12,563 bases of DNA, from NCBI GenBank assembly GCA_002479415.1, contig DLMZ01000058.1:29742-42304 (forward strand). Reading direction: 5' to 3'. The stretch's first letter is position 1; every line of letters starts with the position of its first letter. The notes under the pieces are model-generated. The model did no database searches and was not told the origin of the DNA. It was given only the letters and a program-made list of their open reading frames with translations. The position numbers were made by a program, and so were the translations under genes. Positions 1 to 7,235 of the stretch are shown one piece after another. This DNA is from Firmicutes bacterium UBA7523. Its GTDB lineage: Bacteria; Bacillota; Dethiobacteria; Dethiobacterales; Dethiobacteraceae.

Positions 1-164
1 TCTTGGCTCGGCCATTACGAACCCTACGCTAATATATTGTCCGCAAAAAATGATTATATGTGTATGATATAAATGAAAAATATGGGTAAAAATAATTACT
101 TAGCAGGATTAGGCTGCTGCTACAGGGAATTATTTTTTTATAAAAAATTTTAGGGGGTAACAAA
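1..164. other. Window edge and leader of the thioesterase gene
   Basis: The plus-strand frame starting at base 1 is open for 23 codons to a TAA at 70-72, and the next frame is open to a TGA at 65-67. Either could be the tail of a gene cut by the window edge, but neither is long enough to identify. Bases 101-122 hold a small inverted repeat (TAGCAG and CTGCTA arms). It is followed, after a gap, by an AT-rich tract, too loosely for a convincing terminator. I see no clear promoter. Confidence 0.25.
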
Positions 165-557
165 ATGCTAAAGCCCGGTATATGCGGAGAAGCGGCTATG
201 GTTGTTGACGAAAAAAATACGGCTATTGAGGTGGGCAGCGGCAGCGTACCTGTTTTTGCCACGCCTATGTTGGTGGCGTTGATGGAAAAAGCGGCAATTA
301 ATGCGTTAAAAGAAGTAATATCCGAGGAGCAGACTACTGTAGGTACTAAGGTAGATATTGCCCATACTGCGGCTACCCCTACAGGCATGACTGTGACAGC
401 ACGGGCGGAGTTGTCGGAGGTTGACGGCAGACGCTTGGTTTTTAATGTTTCGGCAGTTGATGAAGGAGGCCCCATAGGGCAGGGTGCCCATGAACGCTTT
501 ATTGTAGATGTTGCTAAGTTTATGGCAAAAGTTGAGCAGAAAAAAGCGGCAATTTAG
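165..557 (+). CDS. FlK-like hotdog-fold acyl-CoA thioesterase
   Basis: A 130-residue single-domain protein of the hotdog fold that closely follows the pattern of fluoroacetyl-CoA thioesterase FlK. FlK hydrolyses an acyl-CoA thioester in the cytoplasm with a Thr/Glu/His triad. Here Thr33 (in FATP), Glu41 (in LMEKA) and His67 (in AHTAATPTGM) sit at the FlK spacing, each nine residues earlier than FlK Thr42/Glu50/His76 as I recall them. The tail (GAHERF...KF.AKV.QK) also resembles FlK. The ATG at 165 follows a TAGGGGGT ribosome binding site. In Firmicutes such proteins are usually annotated only as thioesterase family. The physiological substrate is unknown, and nothing here suggests fluorometabolite chemistry. 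The gene stands alone and ends 4 bases from the convergent dpaB stop codon. Confidence 0.85.
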   Translation: MLKPGICGEAAMVVDEKNTAIEVGSGSVPVFATPMLVALMEKAAINALKEVISEEQTTVGTKVDIAHTAATPTGMTVTARAELSEVDGRRLVFNVSAVDEGGPIGQGAHERFIVDVAKFMAKVEQKKAAI

Positions 558-561
558 CAGA

Positions 562-1164
562 TTAGTGGGGCAGCCAGAAGGGTTCGAGATATACAGGCTG
601 TAGTTGTCTTTGAGCCAACGCGTAAATTACTGTTTCATAAAGCAGGTCGAGTCTGGCAAGGAATACCTGTTTTTCTCCTTGTTGCCGGGGGCCGAACGGT
701 ACAAGGAAAATAGTTTTTATATTAATAATTTGCTGCACATTCTGCATTAACCCTTCGGAATCACCGTTTGAAACAAGTGCTAGGACAACCGGCCTTCCTC
801 TTTGCAGATGGCGAATTGTTCTGGAAAGCGGTGCTGCCATGGCGCGAGCATTTACCAGCTTCGCAAGTAAGTTCCCGGGACAGGGAGCGACGACCATCAT
901 GTCGAAAGAAATCTCTTTTTCTTTTGCTCCGTCTGTCGCTTCTGCCATGGATGCGTTTAGCAGCTCTTTTCCTGTTATTTCCTCCAATATTTTTTTTGTG
1001 GCGATAAATTGTTCGTCATAGTCCGGGCAATCGGAGACAGCCAGGAAAAGCGGATATACGTCGGCTCCGGCAGCAATCATTTTTTTTAATTCATCAAGAA
1101 TTGCGGGCATTAAAAAATGTCCTTCGGGAAGTGCAAACCCGATTTGTTTTCCTTGTAAGCTCAT
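562..1164 (-). CDS. dpaB: Dipicolinate synthase subunit B
   Basis: About 200 residues, recognised as the flavoprotein-like subunit B (SpoVFB/DpaB) of dipicolinate synthase. With subunit A it converts the DapA product (4-hydroxy-tetrahydrodipicolinate) into dipicolinic acid in the mother cell during sporulation. Visible family features are the N-terminal MSLQGKQIGFALPEG strand and loop, the central VVAPCPGNLLAKL segment (VIAPLTGNSMSKL in Bacillus), RPVVLALVSN, the IFLVPFGP strand and the LQPVYLE tail. An in-frame ATG lies eight codons upstream at 1188. The ATG at 1164 is preferred because AGAGGGGG lies just before it and homologues begin with MSL.GK. The upstream minus-strand neighbour is dapB, which competes for the same substrate. 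The usual partner dpaA is absent from the window. The Shine-Dalgarno site lies inside a terminator-like hairpin (1168-1216). Confidence 0.88.
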   Translation of the reverse strand: MSLQGKQIGFALPEGHFLMPAILDELKKMIAAGADVYPLFLAVSDCPDYDEQFIATKKILEEITGKELLNASMAEATDGAKEKEISFDMMVVAPCPGNLLAKLVNARAMAAPLSRTIRHLQRGRPVVLALVSNGDSEGLMQNVQQIINIKTIFLVPFGPRQQGEKQVFLARLDLLYETVIYALAQRQLQPVYLEPFWLPH

Positions 1165-1216
1165 AAAAAACCCCCTCTGCTGGCGCATTAATATATATGC
1201 GCTACGCAGGGGGTTT
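1165..1216 (-). terminator. Terminator-like hairpin whose 3' arm is the dpaB ribosome binding site
   Basis: Read on the minus strand, an 8-bp outer stem (AAACCCCC at 1216-1209 with GGGGGTTT at 1175-1168) and an inner 6-bp stem (GCGCAT with ATGCGC, 1183-1188 and 1197-1202) surround an AT-rich loop. Six U follow at 1170-1165, and the dpaB ATG comes next at 1164. The geometry is that of an intrinsic terminator for dapB transcripts. The GGGGG half of the outer stem is also the dpaB Shine-Dalgarno sequence. Folding would therefore either stop transcription before dpaB or hide its ribosome binding site. The stem has internal mismatches. On the plus strand the T-tract is weaker. Confidence 0.65.
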
Positions 1217-1235
1217 GTGCTTGTCTAAGTAAGGA

Positions 1236-2036
1236 TTAAATGTTGAGTAAATTTTCCAGCCCGTAAACAACGTCTTGACGCTTCATGGACTCTCTGATTG
1301 CCAGGATTACACCCGGCATAAAAGATGTGCGGTTCAAGCTGTCGTGACGAATAGTCAACGTTTGTCCGGTACCGCCGAAAATAACTTCCTGGTGAGCAAT
1401 AAAGCCGGGGAGTCGCACGCTGTGTAAATGAACTCCGTCCATATCGCCTCCTCGTGCGCCTTTCACCTTTTCAAGTTCCTCTACTGCTTGTCTTTCTGAG
1501 CGACCCCTGGCTTTTAAAATCATTTCCGCTGTTTTTATGGCTGTGCCGGAAGGCGCGTCCACTTTCTTTTCATGGTGCAGTTCAATAATTTCTGCATCAG
1601 GCAAATATTTGGCAGCCTGAGCAGATAAGAGCATCATAAGTATGGCGCCGATAGCAAAGTTTGGCGCAATAATTGCCGGTACTCCGTGTTTCTCCGACCA
1701 GCCGTTTATTTTTTCAAGATCTGCTTCGGTAATGCCGGTAGTACCCACTACCGCACGCACGCCTGAGGAGAGAATTATTTCTATATTTTTCATAATAGTA
1801 AACGGCGAGGTAAAATCAACAACCACATCGGGTTTCGCCTCCTGAAGTGCGGCAGCAAGATCTGATTTAAGCGAAACATTGATAGTTCCTACTCCTGCTA
1901 CTTCTCCCGCATCTGTGCCGTCTCCGTTAGTATCTATGGCTGTGATCAGTTCCAGGCCTGGTTCCGCATGAACAGCACGGATAACTTCCTTGCCCATGTT
2001 GCCTAAAGCGCCATTAACGCCTACCTTAATAGTCAT
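1236..2036 (-). CDS. dapB: 4-hydroxy-tetrahydrodipicolinate reductase
   Basis: A 266-residue, full-length DapB, the NAD(P)H-dependent cytoplasmic reductase that makes tetrahydrodipicolinate in the diaminopimelate/lysine pathway. The N-terminal dinucleotide-binding loop is GVNGALGNMG (residues 6-15). GTTG lies at 98-101 and APNFAIG at 124-130. The substrate and catalytic motif is HHEKKVDAPSGTA (154-166); His154 and Lys158 correspond to the E. coli catalytic His159/Lys163. The C-terminal domain shows the expected GTGQTLTIRHDS stretch. The ATG at 2036 is preceded by AAGGAGG with an 8-base spacer. The gene is divergent from gap across 176 bases in which I could not place a convincing promoter for either gene. 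dpaB follows on the same strand. DapB and dipicolinate synthase use the same upstream metabolite, so the pairing is metabolically sensible. Confidence 0.96.
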   Translation of the reverse strand: MTIKVGVNGALGNMGKEVIRAVHAEPGLELITAIDTNGDGTDAGEVAGVGTINVSLKSDLAAALQEAKPDVVVDFTSPFTIMKNIEIILSSGVRAVVGTTGITEADLEKINGWSEKHGVPAIIAPNFAIGAILMMLLSAQAAKYLPDAEIIELHHEKKVDAPSGTAIKTAEMILKARGRSERQAVEELEKVKGARGGDMDGVHLHSVRLPGFIAHQEVIFGGTGQTLTIRHDSLNRTSFMPGVILAIRESMKRQDVVYGLENLLNI

Positions 2037-2212
2037 ATGTAAAGCCTCCTTACATTTTCTCCATCTAATATATTAGCATTGTCTAACATTGCCGTCTGAA
2101 TGTCAAGCATCTGCCGGGGAATGTTAACAGTTTTTGCGGGGTAAGCTAAACAGGTCTTTAGATAGGTTAACTATTTCTTTACTAAAAAACACTATGAGAG
2201 GAGCATAATAGT

Positions 2213-3220
2213 ATGACTGTTACCATCGGTATAAATGGATTTGGAAGAATAGGACGTAACGTTTTCCGCGCTGCAATGGAAAGTGAAAATGTCAAGATTG
2301 TGTCGATAAATGACTTGTCTGATAACGCTACTTTGGCATATCTTTTAAAATATGATTCTCTTTACGGCGTCTTTAAGCATGATGTCCATATTAAAGAAAA
2401 CAGCTTCATGGTGGGAGGCAGAGATATAAAGGTGCTGGCGGAAACTAACCCGGAAGTAATCCCCTGGGGAGATATGGGGGTAGATGTGGTGATTGAGGCA
2501 ACCGGCAAGTTTCGCACCCACCGTGACGCTTCCTTGCATTTAAAGGGAGGTGCTAAAAAGGTAATTGTTACAACGCCGGTAAATGATGCCGACATTATTA
2601 TAGTTATGGGCTTAAACCATAAGCAATATAATTCTGATAAGCATAAAATTATTTCCAATGCTTCCTGCACTACCAATGGGCTGGCGCCGATGGTAAAGGT
2701 ATTGCACGAAAAGTTTGGGATAAATAAAGGGTTAATGAATACTACCCATTCTTACACAAATGACCAGCAGTTGCTTGATCTGGCTCACACAGATATGCGG
2801 CGGGCACGGGCAGCGGCAATTAATATGGTCCCCACATCTACCGGAGCAGCAAAAATCATTGGCAAAATTATTCCTGAGTTAAAAGGAAAAATTGACGGTT
2901 TTGCCATCCGCGTACCTACCCCTACCGTTTCTGTTGTCGATTTTGTTGCCGAGCTAAAACAAGAAACAACTGCGGAGGAGGTAAACAAAGTGCTGAAGGA
3001 AGCGGCAGAAGGGGAGCTGAAGGGAATTCTAGGCTATTCCGAGGAGCCTTTGGTTTCAATGGACTACAAGGGCTCGTCATATTCCGGTGTGGTTGACAGC
3101 CTGCTGACTATGATGATAGGCGGAAACATGGTTCGTGTTGTTTCCTGGTACGACAATGAGTGGGGCTACTCATGTCGTGTTGCTGATTTGGCTTCTTATG
3201 TGGCGGAGCAGGGACTGTAG
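2213..3220 (+). CDS. gap: Glyceraldehyde-3-phosphate dehydrogenase, type I
   Basis: A 335-residue protein of normal length that oxidises glyceraldehyde 3-phosphate to 1,3-bisphosphoglycerate with NAD in glycolysis, or runs in reverse for gluconeogenesis. The Rossmann motif is GINGFGRIGR (residues 6-15). Asp in SINDLSD suggests NAD rather than NADP preference. The active site is SNASCTTN with Cys152, and the partner histidine is His179 in TTHSYTNDQ. RRARAAA, PTSTGAAK and the terminal WYDNEWGYS motif are all present. The segment equivalent to the NAD-specific Leu-Pro pair reads LLDLAH, so cofactor choice is not fully settled. The ATG is preceded by GAGAGGAG. No pgk or tpiA follows, unlike common glycolytic operons. 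The next gene is a phosphohexomutase 56 bases downstream with no terminator between them. Confidence 0.97.
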   Translation: MTVTIGINGFGRIGRNVFRAAMESENVKIVSINDLSDNATLAYLLKYDSLYGVFKHDVHIKENSFMVGGRDIKVLAETNPEVIPWGDMGVDVVIEATGKFRTHRDASLHLKGGAKKVIVTTPVNDADIIIVMGLNHKQYNSDKHKIISNASCTTNGLAPMVKVLHEKFGINKGLMNTTHSYTNDQQLLDLAHTDMRRARAAAINMVPTSTGAAKIIGKIIPELKGKIDGFAIRVPTPTVSVVDFVAELKQETTAEEVNKVLKEAAEGELKGILGYSEEPLVSMDYKGSSYSGVVDSLLTMMIGGNMVRVVSWYDNEWGYSCRVADLASYVAEQGL

Positions 3221-3276
3221 TCAAAGAAGTATGTGTTTGTCAAAAAACTAAATGTACAGTTAAAGGGGGAAACTTG

Positions 3277-4728
3277 ATGACTGAAATAGCATTTGGTACT
3301 GACGGATGGCGCGCTGTTATTGCCGAGGATTTTACTTTTGCCAATGTGCGTTGTGTTACACAAGCTATTGCACAGCATTTGCGCGAACAAGGATTGCAGG
3401 AAAAAGGAGTCGTTATAGGGTACGACACCCGTTTTCTGGCAGAAAAATTTGCAATGGTGGTTGCGGAAGTCATGGCGGGCAATGATATTCCCGTATATCT
3501 CTGCAAGAAGTATACACCTACTCCGGTAGTCGCTCACGCAGTTGCTAAGCGCGGAGCCGGTGGTGCGGTGATGCTTACTGCCAGCCACAATCCCGCCGAT
3601 TATCTGGGGATAAAGTTTATTCCCGCGTATGCCGGGCCTGCTTTACCTGAAGACATTAAGCCCATTGTCAGCTGTATGGCTACTATTATCAGCACTGGCG
3701 CTGTCAATTCATCCTGCCTTAATAAAGCTGAGGAGCGGGGTTTGTTGGAAATAATTGAGCCCATGGCCGACTATGAGGAGCATGTGGCAAGTATTATCGA
3801 TTTTGCAGCTATTAGCCAGGCAAATACTCACGTTGTGGTAGACCCTATGTATGGAGCTGGAATCGGTTGTATGGAAGAATTGCTGACACGCCGCGGCTGC
3901 AAGGTGGATGTTATACATAATTGGCGTGACCCGTTATTTGGCGGGGCAATGCCTGAACCAACGTCATCACATTTAAAGTCTCTGGTAAGCAAGGTGCAGG
4001 AAACAAAAGCTGCTGTGGGCATTGCGCTGGACGGCGACGCGGATAGGCTTGGTGTTGTGGATCCTGAAGGGCGCTATTATAGCCCTAATGAAGTTTTGAC
4101 GCTATTTTTGGACTATTTGGTGTATTCCCGAGGGTGGAAGGGTGCGGTGGCTCGTACAGTAGCCACAACTCATATGCTGGACAGAATGGCTAAGCATTAT
4201 GGGTTTACTGTGGTGGAGACTCCGGTAGGCTTTAAATATATCGGTCAGGCCATGCGTGAACAGGATGCATTTTTAGGCGGAGAAGAAAGCGGCGGAGTGA
4301 GCATCCGCGGTCATATTCCTGAGAAAGATGGCATTCTTGCCGGGCTGCTTTTTATTGAAATGCTGGCTGTTACAGGGAAAACGCCCAAACAGCTCATGGC
4401 AGAAATTTCTCAGCGCTTTGGGCCACTTAAAAGCGAACGGATAGACTTGCGGACAAGCGAAGAAGCAAAAGAAGCAATTATGGAAAGAATGAACAGTTGG
4501 AATCCCCGGACGCTGACGGGCTCCCCTGTTGTTTCTCTTTCCCGAGTCGATGGTTTAAAAATCATGTTAGAGAACGGAAACTGGTGTCTAGTTCGCCCCT
4601 CCGGTACAGAACCGGTCTTTCGTATTTATGTGGAAGCAGCTTCAGAAAAGGAAAAGGATGCTATAGCTCAGGAAGTAAAGAGCATACTCTGTTCTCAGGA
4701 AAAAGAAAAAGTGCCGTGCTTTGTATAA
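3277..4728 (+). CDS. Alpha-D-phosphohexomutase (phosphoglucomutase/phosphomannomutase family)
   Basis: A 483-residue enzyme that interconverts hexose 1- and 6-phosphates through a phosphoserine, supplying sugar-1-phosphates for nucleotide sugars. All four family loops are present. They are the phosphoserine loop TASHNP (Ser103), the Mg-binding loop DGDADRLG (252-259), the sugar-binding loop GGEESGG (334-340) and the phosphate-binding RPSGTEP (440-446). FGTDGWR at the N-terminus is typical. A TTG at 3274 is in frame, but the ATG at 3277 sits 7 bases after AAGGGGG and is preferred. Whether the substrate is glucose, mannose or glucosamine phosphate cannot be told from the motifs. GEESGG is commoner in glucose/mannose mutases, and the GlmM-type sequence differs. 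It is probably co-transcribed with gap. Confidence 0.93.
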   Translation: MTEIAFGTDGWRAVIAEDFTFANVRCVTQAIAQHLREQGLQEKGVVIGYDTRFLAEKFAMVVAEVMAGNDIPVYLCKKYTPTPVVAHAVAKRGAGGAVMLTASHNPADYLGIKFIPAYAGPALPEDIKPIVSCMATIISTGAVNSSCLNKAEERGLLEIIEPMADYEEHVASIIDFAAISQANTHVVVDPMYGAGIGCMEELLTRRGCKVDVIHNWRDPLFGGAMPEPTSSHLKSLVSKVQETKAAVGIALDGDADRLGVVDPEGRYYSPNEVLTLFLDYLVYSRGWKGAVARTVATTHMLDRMAKHYGFTVVETPVGFKYIGQAMREQDAFLGGEESGGVSIRGHIPEKDGILAGLLFIEMLAVTGKTPKQLMAEISQRFGPLKSERIDLRTSEEAKEAIMERMNSWNPRTLTGSPVVSLSRVDGLKIMLENGNWCLVRPSGTEPVFRIYVEAASEKEKDAIAQEVKSILCSQEKEKVPCFV

Positions 4729-4748
4729 ATTTTTATTTAGAAAAAGCT

Positions 4749-4774
4749 TAAGTTCTTTTTGGAATTGCCGATAA
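4749..4774 (+). promoter_or_regulatory. Sigma-28 (sigma-D/FliA) promoter
   Basis: TAAG at 4749-4752, a 14-base spacer, then GCCGATAA at 4767-4774. This closely matches the flagellar sigma factor consensus (TAAA, 14-16 bases, GCCGATAT in Bacillus; GCCGATAA in enterics). It lies 33 bases before the flgM ATG, so transcription would start near 4782 and give a short leader. Its position directly before flgM and the filament genes makes a chance match unlikely. Confidence 0.85.
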
Positions 4775-4807
4775 ATATTACAAGCAACATAAGAGGCGGT
4801 GATCATT

Positions 4808-5086
4808 ATGAAAATATCTGACAATTCGGGTGTGCCGGTAAACAGGTTGTACCAGAAGCAAATAGAAGCAGGGAAAAAGCAAAAAGGACGGAATGTGTCT
4901 GAAGAAAAAAATGATTCCGTCTCGCTATCCCCCGAAGCCGCTATGGTACAAAAAGCGGCCAAAGCCGCCTTAGAGCATGACGAGGTCAGGACAGAAAAAA
5001 TAAACCAAATTAAAGAAGAGCTTGAACAAGGCGCATATGCTTTAGACAGCAAGGAAATTGCTGAAGCCATGCTTAAAAAAGAATAG
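4808..5086 (+). CDS. flgM: Negative regulator of flagellin synthesis (anti-sigma-28 factor) FlgM
   Basis: A 92-residue protein with the FlgM pattern. It has a loosely structured, charged N-terminal half with SVSLSPEA (compare DKIEISS.A in enterics). The C-terminal sigma-binding region reads RTEKINQIKEELEQGAYALDSKEIAEAML and contains the family's G.Y..D...IA signature. FlgM holds sigma-28 inactive until the hook-basal body is complete and then is exported. An in-frame GTG exists at 4799, but AAGAGGCGGTGATC just upstream fits the 16S anti-Shine-Dalgarno well and favours the ATG at 4808. It is the first gene after the sigma-28 promoter, giving a negative feedback loop. fliD begins 26 bases after its stop codon. 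Confidence 0.9.
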   Translation: MKISDNSGVPVNRLYQKQIEAGKKQKGRNVSEEKNDSVSLSPEAAMVQKAAKAALEHDEVRTEKINQIKEELEQGAYALDSKEIAEAMLKKE

Positions 5087-5112
5087 CAAAATATTGCAGA
5101 AAGGAGCACGTT

Positions 5113-6726
5113 ATGAGTATTTTACGAATAGGCGGTATATCATCTGGCTTTGATACAGACAGCATTGTTCGTGACTTAATGCGCATTGAACGAGTTAAGG
5201 TAGACAAAGCCATGCAAACCAGACAAATTGCTCAGTGGCAAAAAGAGCAATACCGCGGAATCATTAATAACGTGCGTTCTTTCCGTGATAAATATTTTGA
5301 TATACTAAAGCCGCAAAACTACTTGCTTAGTTCCGCCGGCTTAAAGAAGATGCAGGCATCATCCTCCGACGGAACTATAGTCTCGGTTGTGGCAGGCGCC
5401 AATGCTTCCGCGGGCAGCTCCACATTTCAGGTTGTTCAAAGCGCCACCGCAGCAGAAGCTGCAAGCAGTGCTATTACCGCCGGCAGCGCCGAAGGGGAGC
5501 GCTTAAGCTTGTCGGATACCCTGGAGACAATAAGCGCAAAACTGCAAAACGGGCCTTTTGAATTTGATGAAAACGGCCGCTTTACAGTAACCATAAATAA
5601 CAAAGAGATTGTAATCAACAAAAAGGATACTCTTCGTACCGTTTTAAATAAAATAACCAACAGCAGCGCAGATGTGCAGGCTTCTTATAACTCCTTTAGC
5701 GACACTTTTAAAATAACGGCTAAGAGCACAGGTGAAGGTGTAATTACCACCGATGACGGCGGCAATTTCTTTTCCGCACTAGGACTGGAGCCCGGAGTTG
5801 AAGGGGAAATCGGCACCGCAGGCCGTGATGCAATATTTAAGATTGACGGCTTTCAAGGCACGCGCTCGAGTAATTCCTTTTCTGTAGAGGGAATTACATA
5901 CAGCATCAATAAAAATATTGATGAAGCCGATAATTCACCGCTGGTAAATATTTCGGCAAGTGTAGACGCTGAGGGCATTTTTAATACCATTGAATCCTTT
6001 ATTAATGATTACAACAGCTTAATAGACGGAATCAGCTCCAAGCTTTCAGAGGAAGTTTTTAGAGATTTTCAGCCACTCACAGACGAACAGAAGGAGAGTA
6101 TGAGTGAGAAGGAAATCGAAATATGGGAAGGAAAAGCAAAAAGTGGCTTGCTACGTCGCGATCCTGTGCTAGATAATATGTTAGGCAATATACGCAAAGC
6201 ACTTTATGATATGGTAGGCGAATACCATTTAACTGAAATTGGCATCCAAACAAGCAGAAACTATTTAGATAACGGCAAACTTTCTTTGGTAGGCGACGGG
6301 AGCGTATTACGCGCCGCCATTGCCGAAAACCCCGACAAGGTAGCAGATATCTTCACACGCAGCTCCAGCATTTCCTATAGTGCAACCTTGAGCGGAGAAC
6401 GGCGGGCACAGCGCTACAGCGAATCCGGCCTGGCCCATCGTATCAGCGACATTATAAATGACAATATTCGCACACTCCGTGACAGCAGCGGCCGTAAAGG
6501 GATTCTCCTGGAGCGGGCAGGTATTGAAGGGGATATATCTGAGTTTAACAACTACTATGATAAAACAATCCTTAATATTAATAAGCAAATAGATCGTTTG
6601 AATGAAATGCTGCACCGTCGTGAAGACCAGTATTTTCGTCAGTTTGCAGCTATGGAGAAAGCGCTTCAGCAGCTTTACTCCCAGGGGGATTTCCTTATGA
6701 TGCAGATGATGAACGGAAATAGCTAG
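5113..6726 (+). CDS. fliD: Flagellar hook-associated protein 2 (filament cap) FliD
   Basis: A 537-residue filament-capping protein, secreted through the flagellar export apparatus and assembled as a ring at the filament tip to fold incoming flagellin. The N-terminal FliD domain starts IGGISSGFDTDSIV and continues as a heptad-rich helix (about residues 15-60). The middle domains (about 95-290) are rich in Ser, Ala and Thr. The segment SIVNT-like IFNTIESFINDYNSLID leads into the conserved C-terminal domain with RRDPVLDNML, LTEIGIQTSRNYLDNGKLSL and a terminal coiled coil ending in the Met-rich QGDFLMMQMMN. AAAGGAG precedes the ATG. Length is normal for Firmicutes. Its usual neighbour fliS is missing here; a different helical protein follows 15 bases later. 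Confidence 0.94.
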   Translation: MSILRIGGISSGFDTDSIVRDLMRIERVKVDKAMQTRQIAQWQKEQYRGIINNVRSFRDKYFDILKPQNYLLSSAGLKKMQASSSDGTIVSVVAGANASAGSSTFQVVQSATAAEAASSAITAGSAEGERLSLSDTLETISAKLQNGPFEFDENGRFTVTINNKEIVINKKDTLRTVLNKITNSSADVQASYNSFSDTFKITAKSTGEGVITTDDGGNFFSALGLEPGVEGEIGTAGRDAIFKIDGFQGTRSSNSFSVEGITYSINKNIDEADNSPLVNISASVDAEGIFNTIESFINDYNSLIDGISSKLSEEVFRDFQPLTDEQKESMSEKEIEIWEGKAKSGLLRRDPVLDNMLGNIRKALYDMVGEYHLTEIGIQTSRNYLDNGKLSLVGDGSVLRAAIAENPDKVADIFTRSSSISYSATLSGERRAQRYSESGLAHRISDIINDNIRTLRDSSGRKGILLERAGIEGDISEFNNYYDKTILNINKQIDRLNEMLHRREDQYFRQFAAMEKALQQLYSQGDFLMMQMMNGNS

Positions 6727-6741
6727 TAATAGGGGGAAAGC

Positions 6742-7233
6742 ATGACTAGAGAGCTAATTGAACGTTTAAATGAATACTATCAACGCCGGTGTGAAAGCTA
6801 TCGTAATCTGGAAGTTATTACACTGGAAATGCGGACACTGGAAGAGGAATTGCCGTCGTCAGCTGTGCAGTTTGCTGATAAGCTGGAAAAGCGGCAAGAG
6901 ATAATAAATAAAGTCTCAATAATAGAGCAGGAAATTACGCCTCTCTGGGCTGCTCTGCAGCAGGAAACGAAACATGAACTGACACCTGACAATTTATATA
7001 TCTGGATTTTTTGCCAGGAAGCTGAAAGTATTAAAAATGTCAACACAAAAAGTCAAGAGTATATTCAAAGCATTATAAATATGGATTCCCATTATCAGAG
7101 TGTGTTAAAAAAAGCACAAAAGATGATTAAGGAAGAGCTTCTTTCTTTGCAAGCAGGCAGGCAAGCTAGAGCCAGTTATTCTGCTGTATCACCTATAACC
7201 GAAGGTGTATTTGTCGACCTGAAAGCCTATTAG
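6742..7233 (+). CDS. Putative flagellar export chaperone, FlgN/FliT-like
   Basis: A 163-residue, almost wholly helical, charged protein with no signal peptide or membrane segment. The first 130 residues are consistent with a long antiparallel helix bundle. The last 25 are Ser/Ala/Tyr-rich and end SPITEGVFVDLKAY, a tail style I associate with FlgN/FliT-type chaperones in Clostridia. Such proteins bind hook-associated or cap proteins in the cytoplasm and hold them for export. The place directly after fliD fits FliT. It does not look like FliS, which has a characteristic N-terminal Y..Y/LYDGA pattern. AGGGGG precedes the ATG. Assignment rests on position and helical character more than on a sequence motif, so the exact chaperone family is uncertain. 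Confidence 0.55.
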   Translation: MTRELIERLNEYYQRRCESYRNLEVITLEMRTLEEELPSSAVQFADKLEKRQEIINKVSIIEQEITPLWAALQQETKHELTPDNLYIWIFCQEAESIKNVNTKSQEYIQSIINMDSHYQSVLKKAQKMIKEELLSLQAGRQARASYSAVSPITEGVFVDLKAY

Positions 7234-7235
7234 AA

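Noticed and set aside
29..475. Minus-strand open frame of 148 codons opposite the thioesterase gene
   Set aside because: It is antisense to a well-supported enzyme, has low-complexity Ser/Ile content and no recognisable domain or ribosome binding site.
2037..2212. Two GTTAAC palindromes and TTGCGG/TTAGAT as the gap promoter and operator
   Set aside because: The -35 and -10 match poorly (about 3 and 4 of 6), and short self-complementary hexamers are expected by chance in AT-rich spacers.
3196..3588. Minus-strand open frames opposite the gap end and phosphohexomutase start
   Set aside because: Cys/Ser-rich translations without family features; they mirror the coding bias of the plus-strand genes.
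4741..4760. AAAAAG...CTTTTT inverted repeat as terminator of the phosphohexomutase gene
   Set aside because: Only 6 A/T-rich pairs with an 8-base loop, and it overlaps the -35 element of the flgM promoter; too weak to call.
4642..5109. Minus-strand open frame of 155 codons over the phosphohexomutase end and flgM
   Set aside because: It crosses a strong sigma-28 promoter and flgM in antisense; its Phe/Ser-rich content reflects Lys/Glu codons of the real genes.
7196..7220. TAAC plus GTCGACCT as a sigma-28 promoter for flagellin
   Set aside because: Only 5 of 8 positions match the -10 consensus and it lies inside the preceding coding sequence.
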